Shown here: positions 1 through 8,183 of the stretch, piece by piece | Layout of the letters: the number at the start of each line of letters is the position of its first letter | Numbering within the stretch: the stretch's first letter is position 1 | Assembly: GCA_964518575.1 (NCBI GenBank) | Contig: CAZFGW010000010.1 | Location: forward strand, 1 to 61,818 | Source of the DNA: MGBC163016 sp964518575 | GTDB lineage: Bacteria; Actinomycetota; Coriobacteriia; Coriobacteriales; Eggerthellaceae | Direction: 5' to 3' | DNA length: 61,818 bases | Program-made: the position numbers and the translations under genes | Notes under the pieces: generated by a model | Databases searched by the model: none | Seen by the model: only the letters and a program-made list of their open reading frames with translations | What the model was told of the DNA's origin: nothing

Positions 1-82
1 CTACATCTATGCCCAACCATTATTCCAATCGAACGCATTCCTAATCACGAATGGTTCAGCCCCTACATCTATGCCCAACCAC
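1..82. repeat. Degenerate REP flank, two direct copies
   Basis: The 16-base string TACATCTATGCCCAAC occurs at 2-17 and again at 64-79. It is the reverse complement of the arm that borders the palindromic REP elements elsewhere in the window (for example near 17950 and 25070). The central palindrome itself is missing here, so this is a decayed or partial copy. No gene is seen in bases 1-94. Confidence 0.5.
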
Positions 83-94
83 GATCCCCTTGGA

Positions 95-523
95 TCACTT
101 TTGGTTCTGCAATGCCGCTTCCAACAACTTCTGCAACTCCTCGGCATGCGACCGCCGCTTATCCGTGGCGGTACCCACGATGGCGATCGACTGATACGAC
201 CCGTATTTCTCGAAAAAATCATCCACGGCACCGCGCTGCTTTAATTCCTGCGCATACCGCTCAAAATACGTCTGGTAATCGATCGAATGGTCGAGGTAAT
301 CATCCAACAACGTCTTGGACGGCGAAAACTCAACATCATGAGCATACGTGGCATGCGTGATCACGCGCACGAAATACGCCAGATCCTCCTGCTTGGTGAA
401 CCCGGCGAGCTGGTTGGTATTCTTGAGCCTGACATCAAGCACCAGATCAGCATGCCATTGCTCGATCTTCTCAAAAAACTCTTCAGCTGTAGTCTGATAT
501 GCCGACAATACATGTATATCCAT
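95..523 (-). CDS. DUF488 family protein
   Basis: This 142-residue protein resembles the DUF488 family, small cytoplasmic proteins of unknown biochemical role. The family-like features are the opening beta-strand, the VLDVRLKN segment near residue 30 and the FEKYG...IAIVGTATDKRRSHAEEL stretch near the C terminus. The reading frame is open further upstream to 574, but the ATG at 523 is preceded by a clear AAGGAG 7 bases away and starts where family members start. It is the first gene of the window and is read leftward, away from the iron exporter. The family is recognised from overall pattern only, and no catalytic function can be assigned from the sequence. Confidence 0.75.
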   Translation of the reverse strand: MDIHVLSAYQTTAEEFFEKIEQWHADLVLDVRLKNTNQLAGFTKQEDLAYFVRVITHATYAHDVEFSPSKTLLDDYLDHSIDYQTYFERYAQELKQRGAVDDFFEKYGSYQSIAIVGTATDKRRSHAEELQKLLEAALQNQK

Positions 524-607
524 CGCACTCTCCTTCGCTCTGATAGCAATCACCCACACGTTTTCATACAACAATCGTAGTTATGTCGGGCAGAGCACTC
601 GGCGCGC

Positions 608-637
608 TTGCACACTCTGTCACACATCTATTACTAT
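608..637 (+). promoter_or_regulatory. Candidate promoter, leaderless geometry (fetA)
   Basis: TTGCAC (608-613) and TACTAT (632-637) are separated by 18 bases, and the -10-like box ends 6 bases before the ATG at 644. No Shine-Dalgarno sequence lies in front of that ATG. The spacing would start transcription at or next to the start codon. Both hexamers match consensus only partly. Confidence 0.35.
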
Positions 638-643
638 TCCGTC

Positions 644-1336
644 ATGCCATTATTCTCGGTCGATAATATATGTGTCGAATACACTTCCGAAAACACCTCT
701 GTCTCCATAAGCGAAGAGACCGAGCCCGCCCCAAAGCTCGAGAACGTGAGCTTCGCCTTGGAGAAGGGCGAAATCTACGACCTCGTCGGTCCCTCAGGTG
801 TCGGCAAGTCCATGCTGCTGCGCGCATGCGCCCGTATGCTCGCGATCAAAAGCGGCACCATGTATGTCGGTGGCATCGCACATACCGATCTCTCGCCCCA
901 GCAATGGCGGCGCGACGTCTGCCTCGTGCCACAACACGCCTTGCTCACCGATGCCTCGCTGCGAGAAAACCTTCTTCTGCCCTGGACCTTCAAAGTTCGC
1001 AAGGGCGAAACGCCTCCGACCGATGCGGAACTTCACGCCCTGCTCGAACAAACCCTGCTTGACGTCGACCTCGACCGCAGCGCCGTGAAGCTCTCCGGCG
1101 GACAAGCTGCGCGCGTCGCCCTCGTGAGAGCTTTCGCCACAAAACCGAAGGTCCTCCTGCTTGATGAGGTTGACGCAGCACTCGACGACGACGCTTCCGC
1201 AGCGGTGAGCGCCCTGACGAAACGCATCGTGGAGGAGGGGTGCACCTGCCTGCGAATTAGGCATCGCGCATCCGACGGGCTCGCGTCGTGCACCTTCACC
1301 ATCAAGAACAACACACTCACAATCAAGGATCACTAA
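644..1336 (+). CDS. fetA: FetA-type iron-export ABC ATPase
   Basis: This 230-residue cytoplasmic ATPase energises the membrane partner encoded 2 bases downstream. Walker A is GPSGVGKS near residue 48. The Q-loop is in LVPQHA, the signature is LSGGQAARVALVRA, and Walker B is VLLLDEVDAALDDD. The family (YbbL/FetA) is linked to iron or metal export and oxidative-stress resistance in Escherichia coli, but the substrate here is inferred only from the pairing with FetB. The frame is open from 608, yet the ATG at 644 gives the normal N terminus. No Shine-Dalgarno is visible, so the mRNA may be leaderless. The H-loop region reads LRIRHRASDG, with the expected histidine. Confidence 0.85.
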   Translation: MPLFSVDNICVEYTSENTSVSISEETEPAPKLENVSFALEKGEIYDLVGPSGVGKSMLLRACARMLAIKSGTMYVGGIAHTDLSPQQWRRDVCLVPQHALLTDASLRENLLLPWTFKVRKGETPPTDAELHALLEQTLLDVDLDRSAVKLSGGQAARVALVRAFATKPKVLLLDEVDAALDDDASAAVSALTKRIVEEGCTCLRIRHRASDGLASCTFTIKNNTLTIKDH

Positions 1337-1337
1337 C

Positions 1338-2126
1338 ATGGACGGCGCTCTCAACATCGGCAACATTGAGCTGTTCGCAGCAGCTGCGCTCATGCTCATC
1401 GCCGGCATCGTCTCGTGGAAACTGGGGCTTGCACAGGAAAAGAGCATCGCCGTCGCAACCGTGCGCGCCTTCATCCAGCTCCTCGCGATGGGATTCCTGC
1501 TCATCTACGTATTCAAGTACCAGAACTGGTGGTTCGTTCTGCTCATCCTGCTCGCGATGGTTATGGCTGCAACCCAGATTGCTGTCTCGCGCGTGCGCAA
1601 GAGAGTCTCGGGGCTCTACCTCAACGTTTTCCTCTCCCTGTTCGTTTCCGCCATCGTCATCGCCTTCATTGTTGTTGAGGGCGTGATCCATCCCGACCCG
1701 TGGTACAGCGCACGCCAGCTGATTCCGATCACCGGCATGGCGCTTGGAAATGCCGTGTCCGCAACGGCAGTCGCCATGGATAGGCTCTTCGCCGATATGG
1801 ACGCGCGCCGCGATGAGATCTTCACCATGATCGCCCTCGGTGCCACGCCGCGCGAAGCATCGTTTCCCTCGATCAAAGCGGCGGTCGGCGCAGGCATCAC
1901 CCCAACGCTTGCCACGATGAGCGCAGCGGGAATCGTACAGATACCGGGCATGATGTCAGGACAAATTCTCTCGGGATCCGACCCGATTCTTGCGGCGAAG
2001 TATCAGATCGTTGTGCTGCTGATGGTTTCGGCGGCAACGACGGTGGCAATCGTGATGATCTGTTTTCTGGTGTACAAAAAACGTTTCTCTGCGGAAGGCT
2101 ATTACCTAGATTCAGGCATTCGCTAA
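1338..2126 (+). CDS. fetB: FetB-type (UPF0014) iron-export permease
   Basis: This 262-residue membrane protein is of the FetB/YbbM family, with about seven hydrophobic segments. The family core is well kept: the RAFIQLLAMGFLL segment near residue 43, the PITGMALGNAVSA motif near residue 130, and the IPGMMSGQILSGSDP motif near residue 208. It starts one base after the FetA stop codon, so the two are translationally coupled and should form one exporter. Family members export iron or related metals, although direct substrate evidence is limited. The last codons run into an array of 17-bp tandem repeats (2108-2175), which also reaches the end of the convergent gene. Confidence 0.9.
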   Translation: MDGALNIGNIELFAAAALMLIAGIVSWKLGLAQEKSIAVATVRAFIQLLAMGFLLIYVFKYQNWWFVLLILLAMVMAATQIAVSRVRKRVSGLYLNVFLSLFVSAIVIAFIVVEGVIHPDPWYSARQLIPITGMALGNAVSATAVAMDRLFADMDARRDEIFTMIALGATPREASFPSIKAAVGAGITPTLATMSAAGIVQIPGMMSGQILSGSDPILAAKYQIVVLLMVSAATTVAIVMICFLVYKKRFSAEGYYLDSGIR

Positions 2127-2175
2127 TTTCAGATACTTGCTCATCTCAGGCATGCGCTTATCTCAGGCATTCCCA
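2108..2175. repeat. Four 17-bp imperfect tandem repeats
   Basis: Units begin at 2108, 2125, 2142 and 2159. Unit three reads CATCTCAGGCATGCGCT, and the others differ at several bases. The array spans the last codons of fetB and the last codons of the convergent membrane-protein gene, so it contributes to both C termini. A variable-number minisatellite is possible. Confidence 0.7.
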
Positions 2176-2762
2176 AATAGAAGCGCGCAACCAAGGGAAT
2201 AGATGCCTACGAGTGCCAAAGGAATTGCTCCATCGATGAACGAAGGTGCGGGCGGCAACATGTAGTACAGCAGGTAGCACACGAGCATGATGGCGAAGAG
2301 AACCACGATCACGCAGCCGAGTATGATAGCGCGCGTCTGAGGCAATCCGCCGCTGCTTCCAAGGATGCACACGCAGGCGAGTTCAAGCGCACTCCACGCA
2401 ACGAAAAGCGCAAGTTCCGTAGTGACCACGCGATGACAAAAGCGGGTGGTCACGAACACGAGGATCCCATAGACCACAAGAGCGCCGAGCACAAACCACC
2501 ACCCGGAAGGAGAGCCGACCGCCGCTGCCTTGGCGCTACCCATGCCGATGACAACAGCACCGGCGATACCAGCGATGGCAGCACCGATGATGCACCCAAC
2601 CCCACATACATAAAGAATACCTGTCACCTTCGGAATGGCAGGACGGAAAAAGATCGACCACCATGACAGATACAGCAGTGCACACAGCGCCATCAGTGCA
2701 TGGCCCCATGCAAGGAGGGGCAGTGCGTGCGGGTTGATTCCGGCAGTCATCTCAGCGGTCAT
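2163..2762 (-). CDS. Uncharacterised multi-pass membrane protein
   Basis: This protein of about 199 residues has six to seven hydrophobic segments and almost no soluble loops. I recognise no family. Small glycine- and alanine-rich helices (GCIIGAAIAGIAGAVVIG near residue 58) and the aromatic pair YLLYYM near residue 168 are visible. Two in-frame ATGs lie 6 bases apart (2768 and 2762). AAAGGAG directly abuts the first and sits 6 bases from the second, so 2762 is preferred. It is transcribed toward fetB, with the ends 36 bases apart, and away from the glycine riboswitch. A 20-bp motif 90-110 bases upstream is also found upstream of the surface protein gene at 8184-9227. Confidence 0.65.
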   Translation of the reverse strand: MTAEMTAGINPHALPLLAWGHALMALCALLYLSWWSIFFRPAIPKVTGILYVCGVGCIIGAAIAGIAGAVVIGMGSAKAAAVGSPSGWWFVLGALVVYGILVFVTTRFCHRVVTTELALFVAWSALELACVCILGSSGGLPQTRAIILGCVIVVLFAIMLVCYLLYYMLPPAPSFIDGAIPLALVGIYSLGCALLFGNA

Positions 2763-2840
2763 GAGCATCTCCTTTCCCCCTGATTCTAAGACCGTCTATC
2801 CGGACGTTGTGCACGTACACCAACCTTGCTAACTGTTCGT

Positions 2841-2870
2841 TGAGAAACCTCGGGCAAGCAATCCGTTACC
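2841..2870 (-). promoter_or_regulatory. Shared upstream motif, copy 1
   Basis: CGGGCAAGCAATCCGTTACC at 2851-2870 matches 9405-9424 at 18 of 20 bases, with TTGAGA just before both copies. Both lie upstream of minus-strand genes in the same orientation. The function is unknown; it could be an operator or part of a promoter. Confidence 0.3.
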
Positions 2871-2885
2871 GAATTGTAAAAGGTG

Positions 2886-2891
2886 TATAAT
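2886..2891 (+). promoter_or_regulatory. Candidate -10 box for the glycine-riboswitch transcript
   Basis: A perfect TATAAT lies at 2886-2891, about 60 bases before the aptamer. No convincing -35 box is seen at 17 bases (CCGTTA). Transcription from here would give a leader of roughly 290 bases holding the riboswitch. Confidence 0.45.
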
Positions 2892-2952
2892 CTCGGTGCG
2901 AAACAACGCGTATCTCAAAGGAAGCATCCTGAACTTACTCGGAACTGGATGT

Positions 2953-3056
2953 GGATGAGACCTCTGGAGAATCCCGCATGCGGGTGCCGAAGGGGCAAGG
3001 TTCGCCCGGTCGAATACCGCGAACTCAAACTCTCAGGCAAAAGGACAGAGACGCAA
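2953..3056 (+). promoter_or_regulatory. Glycine riboswitch, apparently single aptamer
   Basis: The hallmark conserved pieces of a glycine aptamer are in order: CTCTGGAGA at 2962-2970, a GC hairpin CCCGCATGCGGG, GCCGAAGGGGCAAGG at 2986-3000, then CTCTCAGGCAAAAGGACAG at 3030-3048. I can find only one complete aptamer in the 290-base leader, where the classical form is a tandem pair. It lies 134 bases before an AGCS symporter gene, the usual arrangement for a singlet that controls glycine or alanine transport. A GACAC-CTC-GTGTC hairpin follows at 3067-3079, but the expression platform is not clear to me. Glycine binding is known for the family. Confidence 0.92.
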
Positions 3057-3189
3057 GGTTCTCTTCGACACCTCGTGTCTGCCCTTCCCCGCCCCATGCA
3101 GTATCCTCCAAACGTCCCTCAAGCGTCTTTGCTTCCTCTGGCAACGCGCCGTTTCCTTGGCAACAATTCGATTCGAGAAATGAGGAAAC

Positions 3190-4725
3190 ATGGAGGCGTT
3201 CGATTCCATATTGGCGACCATCGACGATTGGGTCTGGGGCGTACCGCTTATGGTATTGATCCTGTTCGGTGGCTTGCTTTTGACTCTGCGACTGAAGGGA
3301 CTGCAGTTCTCGCAGCTCGGTCGTGCACTGAGGTACATGACATCCAACGAGAAGACGGGCGCGGGCGAGGTGTCCAGCTTCGGCGCACTTTGCACGGCTC
3401 TTTCAGCCACCATCGGTACAGGCAACATCGTCGGCGTTGCCACTGCTATCGTCGCAGGTGGTCCGGGCGCACTGTTCTGGATGTGGCTGGCTGCTTTGTT
3501 CGGGATGGCTACCAAGTATTCCGAAGGTCTGCTCGCCGTGAAATACCGCTCCGTCGGCAAAGACAACCATGTTCTGGGCGGTCCGTTCTACTACATCGAG
3601 CGCGGCATGGGCAGGAATTGGCGCTGGCTCGCGAAGCTGTTCGCCTTCTTCGGCATGTGCGTCGGTCTGTTCGGCATCGGTACCTTCACTCAGGTGAACT
3701 CGATCTCAAGCGCCATCACCGGGTTCTTCGATCCGGCGAAAGCGAACACGGTGAATCTGTTCGGCATGGACTACTCCATCGCCACGATCGCGGGATCGCT
3801 CATCCTCGCTGTGCTCGTCGGACTCGTGCTCATCGGCGGTCTGCGCCGCATTGCGAGCGTGTCTGAGCGCATCATCCCCGCAATGGTCGTCGTCTATGTG
3901 GGCATCTCCGTCGTTCTCATCGGCGCGAACATCACCGCGCTTCCCCAGGCGATCGTGACCATCGTGCAAAGCGCGTTCGGCATCCAAGCTGCAGCGGGCG
4001 GCATGCTCGGTGTGATCATTATCGCCATGCAGAAAGGCATTGCCCGCGGCATCTTCTCGAACGAGGCTGGTCTGGGCTCTGCGCCGATCGCGGCTGCGGC
4101 AGCAAAGACCAACGAGCCGGTGCGTCAGGGTCTCATCTCGATGACCGGCACCTTTCTCGACACCATCGTGGTGTGCTCCATGACCGGCCTTGCCATCGTC
4201 ATGACCGGCGCATATCAGATCCCCGGTCTTGAGGGTGCCGCTGTCACCACCGCGGCATTCCAAGCCGGACTTCCCTTCATTGGCGGTCAGGTCGTTTCCT
4301 TCATCATGATGGCTTGCCTAGCGCTGTTCGGATTCACGACCATTCTCGGCTGGGATTACTACGGCGAGCGCTGCCTGGAGTACTTCAGCAACGGTTCGAT
4401 GAGGGCGGTCAAAGCGTATCGCTGGCTCTACATCTTCGCCGTTTTCATCGGTCCCTACATGACCGTTTCCGCAGTGTGGACCATCGCTGACATCTTCAAT
4501 GCATGCATGGCGGTGCCGAACATGATCGCGCTCATCGCGCTGTCGGGCGTCGTCGTGAAAGAGACGCGGAATTACTTCGAGCGGTTGAAGGCGGCGAATG
4601 GCATTGAGGAGGATATGGCGCCGCGTCCCGACGATCACGCGGACTGGAAGTTGCCTCCCAAGGAAGTCGCGGAGGAGCAGGATGCGCTGACCCCCGCCTC
4701 GCAGGACCTCACGTTGGAGGAATAA
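3190..4725 (+). CDS. AGCS family alanine/glycine:cation symporter
   Basis: This 511-residue inner-membrane transporter imports glycine and/or alanine together with sodium. The family signature GTGNIVGVATAIVAGGPGA lies near residues 77-95, followed by about ten hydrophobic helices, FSNEAGLGSAP near residue 290 and FTTILGWDYYGERC near residue 380. The C-terminal tail is charged and cytoplasmic. The ATG at 3190 follows GAGGAA by 3 bases. The glycine riboswitch in the leader strongly suggests glycine as a substrate and glycine-responsive control. A strong intrinsic terminator follows at 4759. The gene appears monocistronic. Confidence 0.93.
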   Translation: MEAFDSILATIDDWVWGVPLMVLILFGGLLLTLRLKGLQFSQLGRALRYMTSNEKTGAGEVSSFGALCTALSATIGTGNIVGVATAIVAGGPGALFWMWLAALFGMATKYSEGLLAVKYRSVGKDNHVLGGPFYYIERGMGRNWRWLAKLFAFFGMCVGLFGIGTFTQVNSISSAITGFFDPAKANTVNLFGMDYSIATIAGSLILAVLVGLVLIGGLRRIASVSERIIPAMVVVYVGISVVLIGANITALPQAIVTIVQSAFGIQAAAGGMLGVIIIAMQKGIARGIFSNEAGLGSAPIAAAAAKTNEPVRQGLISMTGTFLDTIVVCSMTGLAIVMTGAYQIPGLEGAAVTTAAFQAGLPFIGGQVVSFIMMACLALFGFTTILGWDYYGERCLEYFSNGSMRAVKAYRWLYIFAVFIGPYMTVSAVWTIADIFNACMAVPNMIALIALSGVVVKETRNYFERLKAANGIEEDMAPRPDDHADWKLPPKEVAEEQDALTPASQDLTLEE

Positions 4726-4758
4726 CTCAATCAGAACAACGATTGAACAACAACATTG

Positions 4759-4790
4759 ACGGGCGTGATTCATTTCGCGCCCGTTTTTTA
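4759..4790 (+). terminator. Rho-independent terminator after the AGCS symporter
   Basis: The stem ACGGGCG / CGCCCGT (4759-4765 and 4777-4783) has a 11-base loop and is followed by a run of six T. It lies 33 bases after the symporter stop codon. Confidence 0.85.
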
Positions 4791-4848
4791 TTTCAGCGAA
4801 CCCGTTGTGATCGGGGTCGTTCCAATTGGATTACCGACCGGGAAATAG

Positions 4849-4876
4849 ACGCATACGCGAGATTCATCTCGCCCGC
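4849..4876 (+). repeat. REP-like palindrome copy
   Basis: GCGAGATTCATCTCGC at about 4857-4872 is the core of the dispersed REP family. It is preceded by GGGAAATAGACG, a variant of the family's left arm, and sits between convergent genes. Confidence 0.7.
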
Positions 4877-4887
4877 ACCCCTATCAC

Positions 4888-7440
4888 CTACGAACGAACA
4901 TACTTCGCGAGCAACTCGTAAATTCGCTTCACGCGCAACGGCTTCGCGATATGCTCATTCATACCCGCCGCCAAAACCTCTTGCCGGTCATCATCGAACG
5001 CATTCGCCGTCATCGCGAAAATCGGCACGCTCTCGGCATCGGCGCGATCCAAATTGCGAATGGCGCGCGCGGCATCCAGCCCATTCATCACAGGCATCTG
5101 CACGTCCATGAAAATGTAATCGTATGCGAACGGCTCGGACGCGGCGAACTTGTCGAGAGCGCACTGCCCGTCCTTCGCGCGATCGAAACTCATACCCGAC
5201 TTGCCCAACATACCGACGATCACTTCCGCATTGAGATCGTTGTCCTCGGCGATCAAAACGCGCTTACCCTCAAACGCCTCTTCATCAATTGCGGCAACAA
5301 CCCGGGATGCCTGCCCGCGCTGTTGGTTCTTCGGAACATACACCGGGAATGCCAGTTCAACCGTGAACGTCGAACCTTCACCAAGCGTGCTCTCAACATC
5401 GATCGTCCCGTCCATCAACTTGACCGTCTTGGCGACAATTGCCATTCCAAGACCAGTTCCACGCGCTTCGGTAGAGATCGAATCATTCTCACGCGAGAAC
5501 ACCTCAAAAACGTGCGGCAAGTACTCCTTGCTCATACCGATACCGTTGTCGCACACCTTGAATTCAAAATGAGCAACGCCCGCTTCGCACGACTGCTCGG
5601 TCAGCGACACCTCAATCGCACCGCCTTCGAGCGTGTACTTGATCGCATTGTTGGTCAAGTTGATGAAAATCTGCTGGATGCGAAGCTCATCCCCAAGCAC
5701 GACCGGGTGCTCAATGTCCTGGGTGGTGACGACGAACTGCTGACTCTTCGCATCCGACAGCGGCTTGTTGATAACGACGAGCGACTCCATCAACGCAGCA
5801 AGGTCGACCCGCTCTTTCTGCAGCTTCACATTGCCCGACTCGATCTTCGACATATCCAAAATGTCATTGATGAGCGCAAGGAGGTGGTTGCTCGAAACGG
5901 TGATCTTATCTAGGCAATCCTCCACCTTGTCTTGCTCGTCGATGTTCTCCTTTGCGATGGCGGTCATACCAATGATACCGTTCATAGGTGTGCGAATGTC
6001 GTGGCTCATATTCGACAGGAATTGGCTCTTCGCCTGACTGGCAACCTCAGCGGACTTCAGCGCGTCTTCCAGGGCGCTCAGCGTGATTGCCTGTTCCTTG
6101 TTGAACAAGTTCGTGCGTCTGCGATAGCTGATGAAAACCAGGAGTAGTACGCCGAAAATGCCGCAGAGGAACATGATCACAGCAAGGGCGTTATGGCGGA
6201 TGAAATCAATGACAGAATATGACGGTTCGCTGGCTGAATACCGGATGATGCTGACCGTGACTTCCGACTCGTCCATGTGAGAGATTGCCTTGTTCAGCAC
6301 TTCGGCAAGAAGCACATCGTCGCGACCCACCGCCATACCGAATTCTTCCGGATGCTCCAAAAGCGCCGTGTTGCAATCCTCAAGCGACGGATTCTCCGCA
6401 AGGAAACGCTGGATTACGCTCGAGCAGCCGATAATGCAATCAACGTCGCCCTTCTGCATTGCCGAAAAGGCCTCTTGACGGGTATCGAACAGCGCAATTT
6501 CGGCGGAGGGATAATAGATGTTGATGTATTCTCGCTGCTGCAACCCTTCTTCCGCAACGCCGATGACCGAGGTCAGATCATCCCGATACGCCCCCTGAAA
6601 GAGGATCATCGCCTTGTCGCTGAAGATAGGCTCCGTTTGCAAAATATCATTTTGCTCCGATACCCACAGATCGGTATAGATCGGAAAGGCTGCATCGATC
6701 TGACCCTCATGCAGGGCATCGATCATCCCTCGGACGGAATCGTAGGGCACGTAGTTGAGTTCGATGGGCAAATATCCATTGAGCCAATCGGCAACGGTTC
6801 GAACGAGCCCCTCAGGCATCCCGTCTTCTCCCTCATCTGAAATGGGAAGATTATCGCGAACGTACCCGATATTGAGCACGCCGCGCTGCTGGAGCTGCTC
6901 CTGCTCGGTGGTGGTGAGATGCTTGCCCTCTTCGCCCTCAGGATAATAGGTATCCTCGAGTTTCTTGAACAGGTTCGGATCTACTTCATACAGCTTATTA
7001 AGCGCACTGTTGAGTTCTTCCAGAAGCGCGGGGTCATCCGCAGAAACCGCCAACGACAGATCGCTATTCGTCATACCGAGGTCACGAGTGGGGAAAAGGA
7101 GTTCCTGCGCGCTCTGCTCATGCGGACTGACGCCGACGATAAGGTCGACATCGCCACGCGTTGCTGCATCGATCATCCCCTCGCGGCTGCCATAAACGTA
7201 ATCGTATTCCCAGCCGGTGATCGCGGCGAGTGCCTGAAGGAAATCGTATCCGTAGCCCGTTTTGCGATCGTCATCGGTAAAGCCGTTGAGCATCCGCGGT
7301 TCGCCCACGTAGTAGCCCACGCGGACAACGCGATCGTTTGAGAATGTTGCGAACGCATGGATTGGAATCGCGAAGCTGAGGATGCAAGCGAGCAAGATAC
7401 AAAGGGTGGCTGTTACAGATGTTTTAAGCGCTGAACGCAA
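4888..7440 (-). CDS. Hybrid sensor histidine kinase with SBP sensor modules
   Basis: This is an 850-residue membrane kinase with a BvgS-like plan. A signal segment (about 1-32) precedes two extracytoplasmic SBP_bac_3-like modules (about 38-135 and 187-400), the type that binds amino acids or similar solutes. One transmembrane helix follows (about 417-438). The HisKA domain has phospho-acceptor His480 in SNMSHDIRTP. The ATPase domain has NLTNNAIKYT, DNGIGM and GTGLGMAIV. The C-terminal receiver has Asp779 in FMDVQMPVMNG. The start codon is TTG at 7440, preceded by AGAGAGG. The ligand and output partner are not evident: the receiver has no effector domain and no regulator gene is adjacent. It is convergent with the glycine symporter, which hints at, but does not show, an amino-acid cue. 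Confidence 0.9.
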   Translation of the reverse strand: MRSALKTSVTATLCILLACILSFAIPIHAFATFSNDRVVRVGYYVGEPRMLNGFTDDDRKTGYGYDFLQALAAITGWEYDYVYGSREGMIDAATRGDVDLIVGVSPHEQSAQELLFPTRDLGMTNSDLSLAVSADDPALLEELNSALNKLYEVDPNLFKKLEDTYYPEGEEGKHLTTTEQEQLQQRGVLNIGYVRDNLPISDEGEDGMPEGLVRTVADWLNGYLPIELNYVPYDSVRGMIDALHEGQIDAAFPIYTDLWVSEQNDILQTEPIFSDKAMILFQGAYRDDLTSVIGVAEEGLQQREYINIYYPSAEIALFDTRQEAFSAMQKGDVDCIIGCSSVIQRFLAENPSLEDCNTALLEHPEEFGMAVGRDDVLLAEVLNKAISHMDESEVTVSIIRYSASEPSYSVIDFIRHNALAVIMFLCGIFGVLLLVFISYRRRTNLFNKEQAITLSALEDALKSAEVASQAKSQFLSNMSHDIRTPMNGIIGMTAIAKENIDEQDKVEDCLDKITVSSNHLLALINDILDMSKIESGNVKLQKERVDLAALMESLVVINKPLSDAKSQQFVVTTQDIEHPVVLGDELRIQQIFINLTNNAIKYTLEGGAIEVSLTEQSCEAGVAHFEFKVCDNGIGMSKEYLPHVFEVFSRENDSISTEARGTGLGMAIVAKTVKLMDGTIDVESTLGEGSTFTVELAFPVYVPKNQQRGQASRVVAAIDEEAFEGKRVLIAEDNDLNAEVIVGMLGKSGMSFDRAKDGQCALDKFAASEPFAYDYIFMDVQMPVMNGLDAARAIRNLDRADAESVPIFAMTANAFDDDRQEVLAAGMNEHIAKPLRVKRIYELLAKYVRS

Positions 7441-7604
7441 ATGACCTCTCTCAGGGAGCGAGCAATGATGACTCGATTGATTATAGATGTGACCGTGGTG
7501 TGTTACCTCCCAGAAACCTAAGGGTCATACATTCGTTATCTTGAACGGTAAGAGGTACGACCGGGGCGGGATGATAAAACCTTTTAATTGGAATGATGGT
7601 TCTG

Positions 7605-7690
7605 GTGGATGTAGGGGCGAGATTCATCTCGCCCGCAAACGTTGCATACTTGGTAACGACCCAATTGGTTGAATACTGCAATAATGGCGA
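7605..7690 (+). repeat. REP-like element
   Basis: The palindrome GGGGCGAGATTCATCTCGCC lies at about 7615-7634. It is preceded by a TTCTGGTGGATGTA arm and followed by the family sequence CGCAAACGTTGCAT. Only the left half of the doublet is present. It occupies most of the 270-base gap between the sensor kinase and the rhodanese gene. Confidence 0.75.
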
Positions 7691-7709
7691 AAGATCCTGA
7701 TAGTACGAC

Positions 7710-8060
7710 TTACTGCTCAATAGGCCGGGACGGATCCGCGATCCAATCGATCCAGCTCCCCTCGTAGCAGAGCAGCCCATCGAAGCCCTTCGACGCAAGC
7801 AGCGTACACGCCTCATTCGCAAGACCGCCGTCATAGCAATAGACGATGAATCGATCATGCGGCTCGAACTTTTTCGCCATGACACGCTCGCTGAAAACCT
7901 CCGCCGTGTCTCCATCGGCTTCCTTCGCGTCGAGCAAGCTCACAGAAACCGCTCCAGGTATGCGACTTTCCGCGTACATATCGGGAGGACGAACGTCGAG
8001 TATGGGCAGCGTGTTCAAATTGTCCAACACAAAACCAGCATCTACGATCTCATAACTCAT
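7710..8060 (-). CDS. Rhodanese-like domain protein
   Basis: This is a single-domain cytoplasmic rhodanese of 116 residues. The family landmarks are LDVRPPDMYAESRIPGAV (about 21-38) and the active-site loop beginning at Cys75 in VYCYDGGLANEA, which carries persulfide in known members. It could act in sulfur relay, thiosulfate/cyanide chemistry or sulfide detoxification, and context does not decide between them. The ATG at 8060 follows AAAGGA by 10 bases. The gene lies downstream of the LAQTG surface protein on the same strand, 123 bases away, so it may have its own promoter. Confidence 0.85.
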   Translation of the reverse strand: MSYEIVDAGFVLDNLNTLPILDVRPPDMYAESRIPGAVSVSLLDAKEADGDTAEVFSERVMAKKFEPHDRFIVYCYDGGLANEACTLLASKGFDGLLCYEGSWIDWIADPSRPIEQ

Positions 8061-8183
8061 ATACCAACCATCCTTTCATTGAAGCATGACGCTTTTGAGG
8101 TCATGCTATCCAACGGAGTTACGCATCGATGCTCCATCGCAATCGTGTCCCAGACAGGAACACAAAGCGAACTGCTCGAACCA

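Noticed and set aside
2883..3866. A 327-codon frame starting before the riboswitch
   Set aside because: It runs through the aptamer and out of frame across the AGCS gene. It is Arg-rich and not a protein.
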